Shown here: in pieces, positions 1-10,318 of the stretch | Position numbering within the stretch: the stretch's first letter is position 1 | Layout of the letters: each line of letters opens with the position of its first letter | Assembly: GCA_016584305.1 (NCBI GenBank) | Contig: JACEEZ010018337.1 | Location: forward strand, 83,109 to 147,108 | Source: Chionoecetes opilio | Taxonomy: Eukaryota > Arthropoda > Malacostraca > Decapoda > Majidae | Direction of reading: 5' to 3' | DNA: 64,000 bases | Program-made: the position numbers and the translations under genes | The notes under the pieces: generated by a model | Told to the model about the DNA's origin: nothing | Seen by the model: the letters and a program-made list of their open reading frames with translations, nothing else | Databases searched by the model: none

Positions 1-935
1 GTTCTTTCGTGACTTCCTGACAACACTGCAGGACAAAATGCATAACACTGAACACCAAGGACTCAATAACGTGTTTTTCGTGACTTCCTGACAACACTGC
101 AGGAAAAAAGGCATAACACTGAACACCAAGGACAAAAAAACAGTGTTCTTTCGAGACTTCCTGACAACACTGCAGGACAAAAGGCATAACACTGAACACC
201 AAGGACTCAATAACGTGTTCTTTCGTGACTTCCTGACAACACTGCAGGAAAAAAGGCATAACACTGAACACCAAGGACTCAATAACGTGTTCTTTCGTGA
301 CTTCCTGACAACACTGCAGGAAAAAAGGCATAACACTGAACACCAAGGACAAAAAAACAGTGTTCTTTCGTGACTTCCTGACAACACTGCAGGACAAAAG
401 GCATAACACTGAACACCAAGGACTCAATAACGTGTTCTTTCGTGACTTCCTGACAACACTGCAGGACAAAAGGCATAACACTGAACACCAAGGACTCAAT
501 AACGTGTTCTTTCGTGACTTCCTGACAACACTGCAGGACAAAATGCATAACACTGAACACCAAGGACTCAATAACGTGTTCTTTCGTGACTTCCTGACAA
601 CACTGCAGGAAAAAAGGCATAACACTGAACACCAAGGACAAAAAAACAGTGTTCTTTCGAGACTTCCTGACAACACTGCAGGACAAAAGGCATAACACTG
701 AACACCAAGGACTCAATAACGTGTTCTTTCGTGACTTCCTGACAACACTGCAGGAAAAAAGGCATAACACTGAACACCAAGGACTCAATAACGTGTTCTT
801 TCGTGACTTCCTGACAACACTGCAGGAAAAAAGGCATAACACTGAACACCAAGGACAAAAAAACAGTGTTCTTTCGTGACTTCCTGACAACACTGCAGGA
901 CAAAAGGCATAACACTGAACACCAAGGACTCAAAT
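1..935. repeat. 72-bp satellite array with 506-bp higher-order repeat
   Basis: About 13 head-to-tail monomers of 72-73 bp, each containing GACTTCCTGACAACACTGCA. Two linker variants alternate: one with ACTCAATAACGT, one with an A7 run. The A7 variant occurs near 128, 345, 634 and 851. The pairs 128/634 and 345/851 are both 506 bp apart, so seven monomers form a higher-order unit. The array runs off the left edge of the window and ends at about 935. The 72-bp unit is divisible by three, which is why long spurious ORFs cross it on both strands. A stretched copy lies at 11,360-11,995. Confidence 0.95.
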
Positions 936-1090
936 AATGTATTAAAATGAACCTAAGGACTGAAATAAAGGAGGAAACTCTAAAATAATGTATGTAAAAT
1001 TAAGTTCTGTGATTTAAGTAACTTGCTAAAACTGATCCAGGTGTTACAAGGCGACCAAGAGACCAGTGACACAGGACTGCTAACTATAGG

Positions 1091-1448
1091 CTATTTTATT
1101 TATTAGGGTCAAAATGCAGTCAGGAAGCCACGCCCCCTGCCTGCCCTTGTATTCTACGGGGCAGCTGATTGGTGCATTCCTCGTATCATCACTACCAATC
1201 ACAATATCTTCACTACTTAACAGCGGCGTGACCACTGCACAGCAATCTTCACTGCAAAGGGATTTCTGTTTTTGCCACCCTCTGTAGTGAAGATTGCTGT
1301 CCAGTGGTCACGCGCTGTTAAGTAGTGAAGATATTGTGATGGGTAGTGATGATACGAGGAATGCACCAATCAGCTGCCCCGTAGAATACAAGGGGAGGCA
1401 GGGGGCGTGGCCTCCTGACTGCATTTTGACCCTAATAAAAAAAAATAG
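1091..1448 (+). mobile_element. Palindromic foldback MITE, copy 1 (358 bp)
   Basis: The two halves are near-perfect inverted repeats of each other around a short centre at about 1,255-1,290. Ends read CTATTTT...TTAGGGTCAAAATGCAG and its complement. No coding capacity. Copy 2 (6,574-6,931) has the same length and is inverted relative to this one, judged from the asymmetric centre and the differing flanking bases (AGG versus AGT before CTATTTT). Such structure fits a non-autonomous DNA element mobilised in trans. The target-site duplication could not be fixed. Confidence 0.8.
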
Positions 1449-2118
1449 ACTCTACACTTGGCTGCAGTTTGGAGACAAGACATAAGAGACAGACTATGAA
1501 AAACGTGCAGTAAACATGACACAAGGGACAAAGGTGCTCTCTCATGCCTTACAATAATCAAATAATCCCAAGTCTTACAATAACACGGCTCGGGGACAAG
1601 ACTAAAGAAGGTTTATGGAACTGTCGCCGGTGGGAATTCTCGCCCAAACAACAACCTAGAACTCTCGTCGACGTGGAAATGTTAACTTAACCTGGACATT
1701 GGCACCTAACCTAACCTAACTGATCAAGCTAACGATGGTATTACATCCCTGAATGCAGAAACACGGGTAACACTTGATTAAACGTATATATTGGCTCCTG
1801 TAATAGCAAGCATTGGAACACTCGACGACGGCGGCCAGAGTTCCTATCGGTGACAGTTCCAGGTGCCGTCTCATGCCTTACAATAATCAAATAATCCCAA
1901 GTTTTACAATAACACGGCTCGGTGACAAGACTAAAGGCTCGCTACAAACACGTGAGACCAGACAGACATAGGAACATAAGGGAGATACACAACACATGCC
2001 TAACAATCATGTATCTCAAGCAGGACAGACATCACTCACCTCTCGGCACTGCCACTGCTCTCGCTGCAAGACTTGATGGAGGAGGTCCGTCTCGGCACTT
2101 CCGGCGGCACTTTCTTGC
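1449..2118. repeat. Non-coding stretch with a 75-bp direct repeat
   Basis: Positions 1,531-1,605 and 1,862-1,936 are direct repeats of about 75 bp with only a few mismatches (both contain ACAATAATCAAATAATCCCA), spaced 331 bp apart. This could be a tiny solo-LTR-like pair or a local duplication. A short CCTAA run (about 1,708-1,721) resembles the arthropod telomere motif but is only three units long. No gene is seen. Confidence 0.6.
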
Positions 2119-2190
2119 CGCTGGTCGACTTGGTAGAGCGCCGGCCTGCCACGCCCAGCCGGTTGCCTCCTACTGCGGATATGGCTCCCC
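2119..2190 (+). repeat. Possible tRNA-derived SINE head
   Basis: The stretch includes TTGGTAGAGCGCCGGCCTG, which resembles the D-arm/A-box of tRNA-derived SINEs, and a weak B-box-like GGTT a few tens of bases later. It is repeated in stretched form near 13,650-13,730. No intact cloverleaf can be folded by eye, so this is not called as a tRNA gene. Confidence 0.3.
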
Positions 2191-2270
2191 TGGCTCCCCT
2201 GCGGATCACAATTATAGCCTTTTATTATTGGTATATATATATCTCTATTTAAGTGTTATAATCCCTATAT

Positions 2271-2320
2271 ACCGTATTTGCCGGCGCATAAGACGCACCC
2301 CTATTTTACAAGGAGGTTTT
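2271..2320 (+). repeat. End of a dispersed DNA-element repeat
   Basis: The motif CCGTATTTGCCGGCGCATAA followed by GACGCAC resembles MITE ends I recall from many invertebrate and fish genomes. It recurs, homopolymer-inflated, near 13,840-13,890. The element's other end was not located. From 2,321 to 2,966 the DNA is AT-rich and shows no gene. Confidence 0.3.
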
Positions 2321-2966
2321 GAGAGAAAAAAATATATTGGAGTTTTTGAAGGATTTCTTTTTTTTTGTAAATTTAGCAGATGTTATTAAAAAAAAAAAGG
2401 ATTTGTAGGGGAAAGCTAATGATTATGAGCATGTACCTAAATACAATATTCACAGTGCAGTGAATGTGAATGAAAAATTATACTAGCCAAAATGTAAAGG
2501 GAATGACAGGGTAACCAAAATCGGTCATAAATCACAATATATTGCAGGATGCCCCCACGAATTGCTATTCTAATATTTTGCTAGCTATGACCTATAGCTT
2601 AGATTTAATGTTGTAGGTATGCCTTTGTTACTTTTCTGCTATGTGTTTAGACTTTGTGGAAAATTTGCATAGATATTGGTATTATTTTGGTAGTGGGCTT
2701 TCAAAAGTCCTAGGACGCTTACCTACACCATCGTGTAGCTTTCTTCATTCTGAGTATTTTGAGCCCCATTTCCCATGGCACAATTGAATAATAATAATGG
2801 CATTACACGTACTACCAAAAATCTACGTACCGTTATTTCAGCCAGAAAGATAAGTTAGGTTAAATCAGATTAGGTTAGGTTAGAGGTGGGGTTTGGTTTA
2901 GTAACAGATGATATAGAGAAATAACGAAAATTTCCCTTAATATGGCAGTGTGAAGCGTAACAATGT

Positions 2967-4320
2967 TTGCGGGGCGAAATGTCAGATGACATAAAGGAAA
3001 AAGTGATACAGGAGATCAAATCGTCTGCAACTGGTATGTTTGCAATACAGCTGGATGAGTCAACGGATGTGAGTTCTTGTGCACAGCTACTCGTGTTTGT
3101 TAGGTATGTTTTCTTGTGTGATATCAAGGAAGAATATCTGTTATGTACACAGCTTGAGACCACCACAACAGCTAAAGATGTGATGGAAAAGCTATCTTCT
3201 GTCTTCAAAGCTAACAGGATCCCCTGGGAAAATTGTTGTGGAGTCTGTACAGACGGGGCTCCAGCGATGCTGGGATCAAAATCAGGGTTCCAGAAGCCTG
3301 TCAAGGAAGTAGCTCCAAATGCCAAGGGGGTTCATTGTATGACCCATCGTTTTGCACTGGCGTCGAAAACCCTCCCTGATGAACTTTGCAAGATCCTGGA
3401 GGCAGTGGTCAAATGCGTCAACTTTGTAAAAGCTGGAGTTCTGAACTCTCGCCTTTTCCAGAACCTTTGTAGAGAGAGACATGGATTCGGAGCATGAAGC
3501 TCTCCTCTTTTACTCCAAAGTGCCCTGGCTTTCCAAGGGCAATGGTGTGAATCCAGTGTTTGAACTTCGGGGGGAGCTTAAATTGTTCCTGGAAAGGCAA
3601 GGGAAAGATGATCTGTTGAGTCACTGCAATGAGGTTTTGTGGGAGCCATGTGTTGCATATTTAGCAGATATATTTGAGCAGCTAAATAGGTTGAATCTGA
3701 AGCTACAGGGCAAGGAAAGAAATGTGTTTCACCTGATGGATTGTCTTCGTGGATTTCTTGCCAAGCTCCAGAATTGGCAAAGGAAAGTCGGTGCCGGGAA
3801 TGTTGCCATGCTTGAAAACCTTTCCGCTGTCCTTGACGAGAATGAAGAAGATAGTCTGCTTGACCCATTACTTAAAACTGAAATCACTCAGCATCTGAGA
3901 TCCTTGGAAAGTGAACTTAATAAGTACTTCCCAGAATTCGAGGAGGAAGAAGGGAAGTTGGTAATGAATCCATTCTCTGGCACTCTTGATATTACCACCA
4001 TTCCCAGTGACGTTCAGGACGAGTTCCTTGATCTCAAACACGATTCTGCTGCCAAATATCTCTATGAAGAAAAATCTCTGAATGTATTCTGGTGTTCAAT
4101 GCATCAGTCATATCCAAAAGTCAGTGAGATTGCACTTGGACTACTCTTGCCTTTTTCAACTACCTATTTATGTGAGTCTGGTTTCTCCACCCTTCTACAC
4201 ATCAAGAATAAGAGCCAGAACTGATTGCATGTGGACCCCGACATGAGATGTGCATTGTCACTGACACAACCTCGGATTCGTCAACTGACTGAAAAGAAAC
4301 AATATCAGCCTTCCCGCTGA
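2967..4320 (+). pseudogene. hAT-family (ZBED5/SCAND3-like) transposase, decayed
   Basis: Encodes the catalytic core and C-terminal dimerisation region of a hAT transposase of the kind found in ZBED5/SCAND3-like proteins. Visible marks are QLDESTDVSSCAQLLVFVRY (first catalytic D region), CTDGAPAMLG (second), HCMTHR, and the hATC-like PFSTTYLCESGFS. The N-terminal BED zinc finger is missing; the frame is already broken just upstream of 2,967. A small net +1 insertion near 3,470-3,485 splits the protein into two frames (2,967-3,497 and 3,481-4,224). An in-frame TGA at 4,222-4,224 then cuts it short; coding similarity continues in the same frame to the TGA ending at about 4,320. The element is non-functional as shown. 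A stretched second copy lies at about 14,740-16,560. Confidence 0.9.
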
Positions 4321-4611
4321 TGTGTGATAAAATATGCAGAGATTAATTGAACTTTTTCCCAACCAGATTCAAATTTGCTAGTGTCCGCTAGTCTTTTGTA
4401 GGCAAGTGATGTAAGTTAAGCCTATCACAGAAATCTATCAAATATAAGATAATTATGACTGTAAACTTTGTAATAAAGCAAGGCTCTTCTCTTCATCAAA
4501 AAAAACAATTTTTTTTTTTTTTTTACCTTTTTTGGCGGGGGTGGAATTTGGGAGAAAAATGAAGGGGAGCCCCACGAATGTTGAGAATTCATGAAGGGGG
4601 GAATGGAGTGG

Positions 4612-4630
4612 AAAAGGTTGAGAACCACTG
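4612..4630 (+). repeat. hAT 3' terminal inverted repeat
   Basis: Reads, as the reverse complement, CAGTGGTTCTCAACCTTTT, the classic terminal repeat of hAT elements related to ZBED-type transposases. It lies about 290 bp past the transposase remnant on the expected side and directly abuts a GATA microsatellite. I found no matching 5' terminal repeat upstream, so the element appears 5'-truncated. Confidence 0.8.
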
Positions 4631-4935
4631 AGATAGATAGACAGACAGATATACAGACATACAGATAGATAGATATACAGACAGACGGATACAGATAGAC
4701 AGATAGATAGATAGATAGATAGACATACAGATAGATAGATAGACATACAGATAGATAGATAGACATACAGATAGATAGATAGATAGACAGACATACATAC
4801 ATACAGATAGATAGACATATAGACAGAGACAGATAGATAGACAGACAGACGGACACACAGAAATTATATTTGCATGAAAGTATATTTGCTGCGGAAATTA
4901 TGGAAAATTAGATAGACAGACAGACAGACAGACAG
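4631..4935. repeat. GATA/GACA compound microsatellite
   Basis: Runs of GATA, GACA and ATAC tetranucleotides broken by about 45 bp of unique sequence (4,861-4,908). Its stretched counterpart lies at about 16,970-17,460. Confidence 0.95.
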
Positions 4936-5921
4936 ACAATCTACAATTGTATCCCCGACATTTCCAATAATCTAACAAAAAAAATATTTTCGGATTTCTG
5001 GCTGCTCAAAAATATTCCAAGATGGACGAAAATCAGGTTTTTGTTATTTTGCCCCAGAACTATGAGTCGTAAGAAAACTTATGGAAGTAACAAAGGTTCA
5101 TCTTGAGGTGTTCTACATGACGCAGTAATCGGCTTGTCAAAACACCTCATGGTTGTTGAGAACATTGATATTTTGTATAAATGTACGAATATGCTATTTT
5201 CTCGGTTATTTACCAATCAATATTTTTTTGCTTTACGCCAAATGGTAGCCTTTGCTCTACTTCATACTTACTTTTTTACCTCTTGCATTTATCTGCCTTA
5301 GTTTTTTAGTTATTGAGAAAAACGTGATTAAAAAAAAAAATCAAGGCATACACCTTGCAAAATTTTCAATATTTTTTGAAAAATAGATTTGCCTGAAAAT
5401 GAGTTGCTAGCAGTTATCGGGCATGCTGAACACGAATCTGGAGTCAGTTTTCAGTTACAATGATTAAAAGTCCGTATTTCAGCCAATTCACAATGACATG
5501 ATACTTCCAGATATTCCTTAAAAATCACAAATTAGGCAAAACTTACTATAAGACATAACAATATGACAGGCCTTGCTAGATTAATCATGACTTCAATACA
5601 ACGATCAGTATTAGTATTTGCAGTATTATTAATCCCTATTTGATTGTCACAGTACTTATAAAAACCTAGGAATACTATAGCAATCCTGTGGGACTTCTAA
5701 TGCCCTCCCAGGACTCCTGTAGGATGTGTGAAGGAGCGAAGAGGCCCGTGAAGGACTCTGAAGGATTGTATACAAAGCGAAGGATACTTTAAAAAAAAGT
5801 TTTTCTTCCTCCCATTTCCTCTCCTCCCTTCACACACCTACACCTACACACACAGACACACACCCACACAAACACACGTAGCCAGTGTAAAGGCCAGCGT
5901 GGCCGAGTGGCCGGCCACCAC
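4936..5921. other. Non-coding stretch upstream of VPS11 exon remnants
   Basis: AT-rich sequence without a recognisable gene, ending in a short CA-rich microsatellite at 5,826-5,880. The microsatellite is also where similarity to the stretched duplicate (to about 18,890) stops. Confidence 0.5.
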
Positions 5922-6016
5922 CCCTAAGAGGTAGTCACGCACCTGCCCCAGCGTGATGTGCGGGGATGAGGCCAGGACCTCCAGGACCTCCAAGGCTGGC
6001 ATCAGACCCTTCTCCT
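5922..6016 (-). CDS. VPS11: VPS11 exon (downstream of the two seen)
   Basis: VPS11 is a core subunit of the HOPS/CORVET tethering complexes that drive endosome-lysosome fusion. This exon encodes EEKGLMPALEVLEVLASS and, after PHIT, LGQVRDYLLG, which lines up with the human stretch ENKNLMPPLLVVQTLAHN...VIRDYL as I recall it. A good acceptor (tgatcattgcag) ends at 6,017. The donor is less certain: GT at 5,921-5,920 or 5,918-5,917. The split codon joins perfectly with the 6,271-6,451 exon (ATA G / AG GAG), giving I-E-E-K. Later exons, including the RING domain, are not found in the window. Confidence 0.8.
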
Positions 6017-6042
6017 CTGCAATGATCAGCAAAATTATGAAC

Positions 6043-6215
6043 AATAGTCTATTTTTTTAACAAGGCAAAAATTCCATTCCATCTTAAGGTCTCCTGGTGA
6101 AAATGATGCCTGTGTTTACCTGATACTAGGGTTAACTATGATAAAATACAGCTGTCATTTAGTAGAAGTGTAGTATTCCCTTCTCCTGTCATCAAATATC
6201 AGTCAGTAAGCAGCA
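6043..6215 (-). repeat. Dispersed repeat in VPS11 intron
   Basis: Reverse complement of sequence at 47,604-47,838 (shared features include GTTAACCCTA, TTATCAGGTAAACACAG and the TTAAGATGGAATGGAATTTT-like tail). It fills most of the 254-bp intron between the two VPS11 exons. Copy 2 carries an internal 103-bp duplication that this copy lacks. Class unknown. Confidence 0.7.
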
Positions 6216-6270
6216 AGGGGGCAGGCAGCGGGTGATACAAAAATTATTATTATTATTATTAGTGTCTCAC

Positions 6271-6451
6271 CTATGTTGTGGAGGCAGGTGGTGAGGTGGT
6301 GGGGGTCTGGGGCTCGGGGGCCGGACGGGCTGGCCACCAAGCGAAGGAGGGAGCACCACAGGGCGGGCTGTTGCTGGGCCTTGCGGGAACACACCCCCAA
6401 GCCGCCTCCACCTCCCCGCGCTCCCCATGCCAGGCCACCATCTCCTCAAAC
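6271..6451 (-). CDS. VPS11: VPS11 exon (upstream of the two seen), frame-broken
   Basis: Bounded by an acceptor (ctttgtgtgcgcag) and donor (ATAG/gtgagac). It reads FEEMVAWHGERGEVEAAW in one frame and VCSRKAQQQPALWCSLLRLV in another. Together these align with the human region around HEQYRQVISVCERHGEQDP and LWEQALSYFAR as I recall it. The frame change falls at a run of five G near 6,393-6,397 and is corrected by removing two G. That suggests a homopolymer sequencing error, although a true pseudogene cannot be excluded. With the correction, the phase at the 3' end matches the exon at 5,922-6,016. Confidence 0.8.
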
Positions 6452-6573
6452 CTGCGCACACAAAGGCAGTGCAAATAAAACATGCTACACTACATTTAAA
6501 ATTACTACAAGTTAGAAGTCAAGCCAAACCCCTTAGTAGGTATACAGGGTGTGGAGGCGCTGTTGCCTATAGT

Positions 6574-6931
6574 CTATTTTTGTTATTATGGTCAAAATGC
6601 AGTGAGGAAGCCACGCCCCCTCCTGCCCTTCTATGCTACGGGGCAGCTGATTGGTGCACTCCTCGTATCATCACCCCCCACATCACAATATTCCACTACT
6701 TAACAGCGGCGTGACCACTGGTTAGACATCTTCACTACAGAGGGTGACAAAATCAAAAATCCCTCTGTAGTGAAGATTGCTGTCCAGTGGTCACGCCGCT
6801 GTTAAGTAGTGAAGATATTGTGATGGGTAGTGATGATACGAGGCATGCACCAATCAGCTGCCCCGTAGCATAGAAGGGCAGGCAGGGGGCGTGGCTTCCT
6901 CACTGCATTTTGACCCTAATAAAAAAAATAG
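6574..6931 (-). mobile_element. Palindromic foldback MITE, copy 2 (358 bp)
   Basis: Same family and same length as 1,091-1,448, in the opposite orientation. Flanks contain CCTATA on both sides (6,566-6,571 and 6,932-6,937), a possible 6-bp target duplication if two bases next to the left end are part of the element. No coding capacity. Confidence 0.8.
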
Positions 6932-6962
6932 CCTATAATGAGTTTATCTGGCATCAGAAATA

Positions 6963-7245
6963 CAGGCAGGTCCCGTTATAGGAGCATTCCATATACCAGA
7001 ATCCCATGATACCAGAGGTGTAAATTAGGGTCTATTTTCAATATACCAGATCAAAAATCCAATCCTACGACATTCAAACTGGGGTGACTAAAATTACCAA
7101 GTTATTGACTAAAGTAAATTACAAGTTATTGACTAAAATTATAAAGTCATTTACTGACTATGATTTTACCTAAGGTTGTACGATAATCAATCTGTAAATA
7201 TGATCATTCTGGTGGCTCGGTACCACAATGTGGCCTACAAAAGTT
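6963..7245 (-). mobile_element. pogo-like non-autonomous element, copy 1
   Basis: One end is TA/CAGGCAGGTCCCGTTATA, a pogo/Tigger-type terminus with the TA target dinucleotide. The other end reads (reverse strand) TTTTGTAGGCCACATTGTGG. Further copies lie at 60,524-60,813, 44,601-44,700 (partial) and, stretched, 27,550-27,852. No matching inverted repeat is visible at the second end, so the copies may be one-ended fragments. No ORF of note. Confidence 0.65.
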
Positions 7246-7325
7246 CACATCCCTGGACAATGTACAATGATTCAGATGCCCAGAGAGGATGTTGTGGGCA
7301 GTGGAAGAGGTCTGCGCAGCCCTCC

Positions 7326-8165
7326 CTTGTCCCTTACCTACCCTGCCCTCTCCAGTGTAGTGTATCACGCGGCGTCCCCAAGAGTACTCCTTGTCCCTTA
7401 CCTACCCTACCCTCTCCAGTGTAGGTATCACGCGGCGTCCCCCAAGAGTACTCCCTTGTCCCTTACCTACCCTGCCCTCTCCAGTGTAGTGTATCACGCG
7501 GCGTCCCCAAGAGTACTCCCTTGTCCCTTACCTACCCTGCCCTCTCCAGTGTAGTGTATCACGCGGCGTCCCCAAGAGTACTCCCTTGTCCCTTACCTAC
7601 CCTGCCCTCTCCAGTGTAGTGTATCACGCGGCGTCCCCAAGAGTATTTCCCTTGCCCCCTTACCTACCCTGCCCTCTCCATTTGTAGTGTATCACGCGGC
7701 ACCCCCAAGAGTACTCCCTTGGGTCCCTTACCTACCCTACCCTCTCCAGTGTAGTGTATCACGCGGCGTCCCCAAGAGTACTCCCTTGTCCCTTACCTAC
7801 CCTACCCTCTCCAGTGTAGTGTATCACGCGGCGTCCCCAAGAGTACTCCCTTGTCCCTTACCTACCCTGCCCTCTCCAGTGTAGTGTATCACGCGGCGTC
7901 CCCAAGAGTACTCCCTTGTCCCTTACCTACCCTACCCTCTCCAGTGTAGTGTATCACGCGGCGTCCCCAAGAGTACTCCCTTGTCCCTTTACCTACCCTA
8001 CCCTCCTCGTGTAGTGTATCACGCGGCGTCCCCAAGAGTACTCCCTTGCCCCTTACCTACCCTACCCTCTCCAGTGTAGTGTATCACGCGGCGTCCCAAG
8101 AGTATCCTTGTCCCTTACCTACCCACCCTCTCGAGTGTAGTGTATCACGCGGCGTCCCCAAGAGT
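7326..8165. repeat. 65-bp minisatellite, about 13 units
   Basis: Units contain CCCTTACCTACCC, CTCTCCAGTGTAGTGTATCA and CGCGGCGTCCCCAAGAGTAC. Adjacent unit starts are 65 bp apart (for example 7,523 and 7,588). Units are nearly identical apart from single-base indels. Because 65 is not a multiple of three, the ORFs crossing it are fortuitous. Confidence 0.95.
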
Positions 8166-8352
8166 ACATACAAGGTCTTTGTTGCTTGTATGTATTGTGC
8201 CTTGTGAGTCTATTTTAGTGATTTGGTGGTTTACTTAATGTGCTTATTGTGACTTATTTGTGCTCTGTCCTACTGTGCTGTCACACTCTTAATTCACTGT
8301 GTTTTGTGTGGTGGTGTGGTGGTGTGGTGGTGAGGTTTAAGAGATTGGGGGC

Positions 8353-9620
8353 AATGAAGCGTAATGGCATCATAATGGTGGGCCAAAGAATTGCACAGTG
8401 GCTAAAGATGAATTGGAATCAGGAGGCATTTGTATTATTAGCGCACGATCATAGCTTTACCAGACTGTATATCGGCCATAGTCACAATCTTGATCATGGG
8501 GGCATTGAGTCTACACGGGCTAAATTACAAACAACATTTTGGGTCCCCAAAGCGCGCAAAATCATAAAATCCTTGAAATCCAGATGCGTTACTTGCAGAA
8601 AAATGCAGAGTACAGTGTAAGAACAATGTATGGGACAAGTGATGGAGGAGTGAATGAAGCCATCGCCACAGTTTTACCACACTGCTCTGGATCTGTTCGG
8701 CCCGTTTACTATCAGAGGTACGGTGAAGCGTAGGACACGCGGAAAGGCATTTGGAGTAATTTTCACATGTCTTGTTACCAGGGCTGTGCATCTAGAACTA
8801 GCTGAAGGCTATAGTACCACAGACTTTCTTGCCACTCTGAGAAGGTTTATAAGCCCAGGGGATTCCCTCACACTATCCACTCTGATAATGGCACACCATT
8901 AGTGGCAGCTAGTAAGGTGTTAGAAGGCATAGTTCAGAAGTGGGACATGGGAGAAATAACTAGCTTTGGAACGCCCGAGGGAATGAGATGACATGTCAAT
9001 AAAGCTGCTGATGCTTATGATGGTATAATGGTTGTTGTGAGTCTTGGATCAGGCTGGTGAAGCAAGGATTAACTTGTGTTATTGGTGACTCTGTTCTTAC
9101 ATTTGGGGAGTTGCAAACAGTGTTCTACGAAGTTGCCAATTTATTGAACGAGCGCCCCATCGGGGTCAAACCAGGCCACTGCATTGACTTAGGTAGCTAT
9201 CTGTGTCCTAATGAGTTGATACTTGGCAGAGCAAGTGTGAGAGTTCCTCGTGGAAAATTTGAATGTAAAGAGGACCCGAATAAGAGATCCGTATTCATTA
9301 GTGAATTAGTTAATGGGTTCTGGAAGAAGTGGGAACGCGATTACTTCCAGGGACTATTGTTGTGTATGAAGTGGCACGCTTCAAAGAGGAATGTCAAAGT
9401 CGGGGATATAGTATTGATTCAAGATGGCCACGCTGTCAGGGGCGTGTGGCAATTGTCTCAAGTCATAGAAGCAAACCCTGGCCGTGATGGCCTTGTGAGG
9501 AATGTTAAGTTAAGGTACAAGTTATCAAGAGCTGCCGTGCATTATGGGGGGGAAGCTGACAAAACAATGTGTTGCTCTGGTCACAGACTTGTTGTGCTGA
9601 CTCCTGTGGAAGAGCAATAG
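8353..9620 (+). pseudogene. BEL/Pao retrotransposon pol 3' part (integrase + DUF5641), decayed
   Basis: Domains in order: the integrase zinc-binding region with an HHCC-type pattern (8,353-8,617; ends CVTCRK), the integrase core with the first catalytic Asp in ALDLFGPF and the second in SDNGT at 8,881-8,895, and a C-terminal DUF5641 region (9,057-9,620) with LLNERPIG, LILGRASVRVP and KRNVKVGDIVLIQD. This set is diagnostic of BEL/Pao elements. Breaks: in-frame TAA at 8,618-8,620 and TGA at 8,651-8,653, a frameshift between about 8,850 and 8,881, a TGA near 8,989, and loss of the region that should hold the third catalytic residue. Reverse transcriptase and gag are absent. Non-functional remnant. 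Confidence 0.88.
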
Positions 9621-9751
9621 TGATGCAGTTTTAGACTTGCCTTTTTGTTTAATATTTTAGATAAACCACAAGCTTATTTTTGGTGTAAGTTTTTGTTGTA
9701 TTGTAAGTAAAGTTATTATTCTAGTGTGTTATAGTGTGTTTGTTTGGCAGA

Positions 9752-10318
9752 CATGTAGTGCAAACGTTGGCCCTCAGGTGTCCAATGAACGCGTCACAAC
9801 CAAAACACCCTAAAATCCATACTGGGCAACTCCAGAACTAAAATTCACAGAACAAATCGGACGGCTTTTTAGAACATCACATTTGACGTAGAACAAAACA
9901 TGTGTTCCAACTGTATGCCGTAACATTTCCAATAAACGCTGCAGAACGCAGAACACGGTCTAAGTCCAGCTCACGTTCCTCTATTATATATATATAGCGG
10001 GGATTTATGCGGGGCGGGGCGGGGCGGGGCAGGCTGAGAGGGGTTTATCGTACAGAAAAGCCACTTACGGTCGAGATACAAAAAAAGGGTTATTGCATTG
10101 TGTAAGGTAAGTTTATTGTATTCTGCATTAGGGCGCACTTCCTCGTATTTTTGTTGTATTTTCTTGGGTTGTATGGCGGAGTGTATCACTAGGCGATATT
10201 ATTCATCTCGTTTGTTTGCGAGGAGCCTGGCGCTTGGCGTTCGTGGTGTCTAGTGACGTGGCCATTATTGGAATCTTGACCTGGCCGGTGTGGAGGAGAG
10301 TGTGGCTCACTCTAACAT
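9752..10318 (+). repeat. Candidate BEL/Pao LTR and primer-binding region
   Basis: It lies downstream of the pol remnant, begins TGTAGTGC and ends CTCTAACA. It is followed at once by TCTGGTTTTGGTGGCAACGG, which resembles a primer-binding leader. The stretch includes a GC-rich GGGGC repeat (10,010-10,030). No second LTR copy is in the window, so the borders are a guess. Confidence 0.3.

Noticed and set aside
143..933. Repetitive ORFs with FFRDFLTTLQ repeats on the plus strand and mirror ORFs on the minus strand
   Set aside because: Product of a 72-bp satellite whose period is a multiple of three; both strands are open equally.
1705..1722. Interstitial arthropod telomere repeats (CCTAA)n, also TTAGG near 2,872-2,886
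   Set aside because: Only about three units at each place; too short to claim a telomeric relic.
5890..5945. tRNA-Leu/Ser-like word GTGGCCGAGTGG
   Set aside because: No anticodon arm or acceptor stem can be completed, and the stretch overlaps the VPS11 exon end.
7326..8165. CRISPR-like direct repeats
   Set aside because: Units are continuous with no unique spacers, and the genome is eukaryotic. It is a minisatellite.
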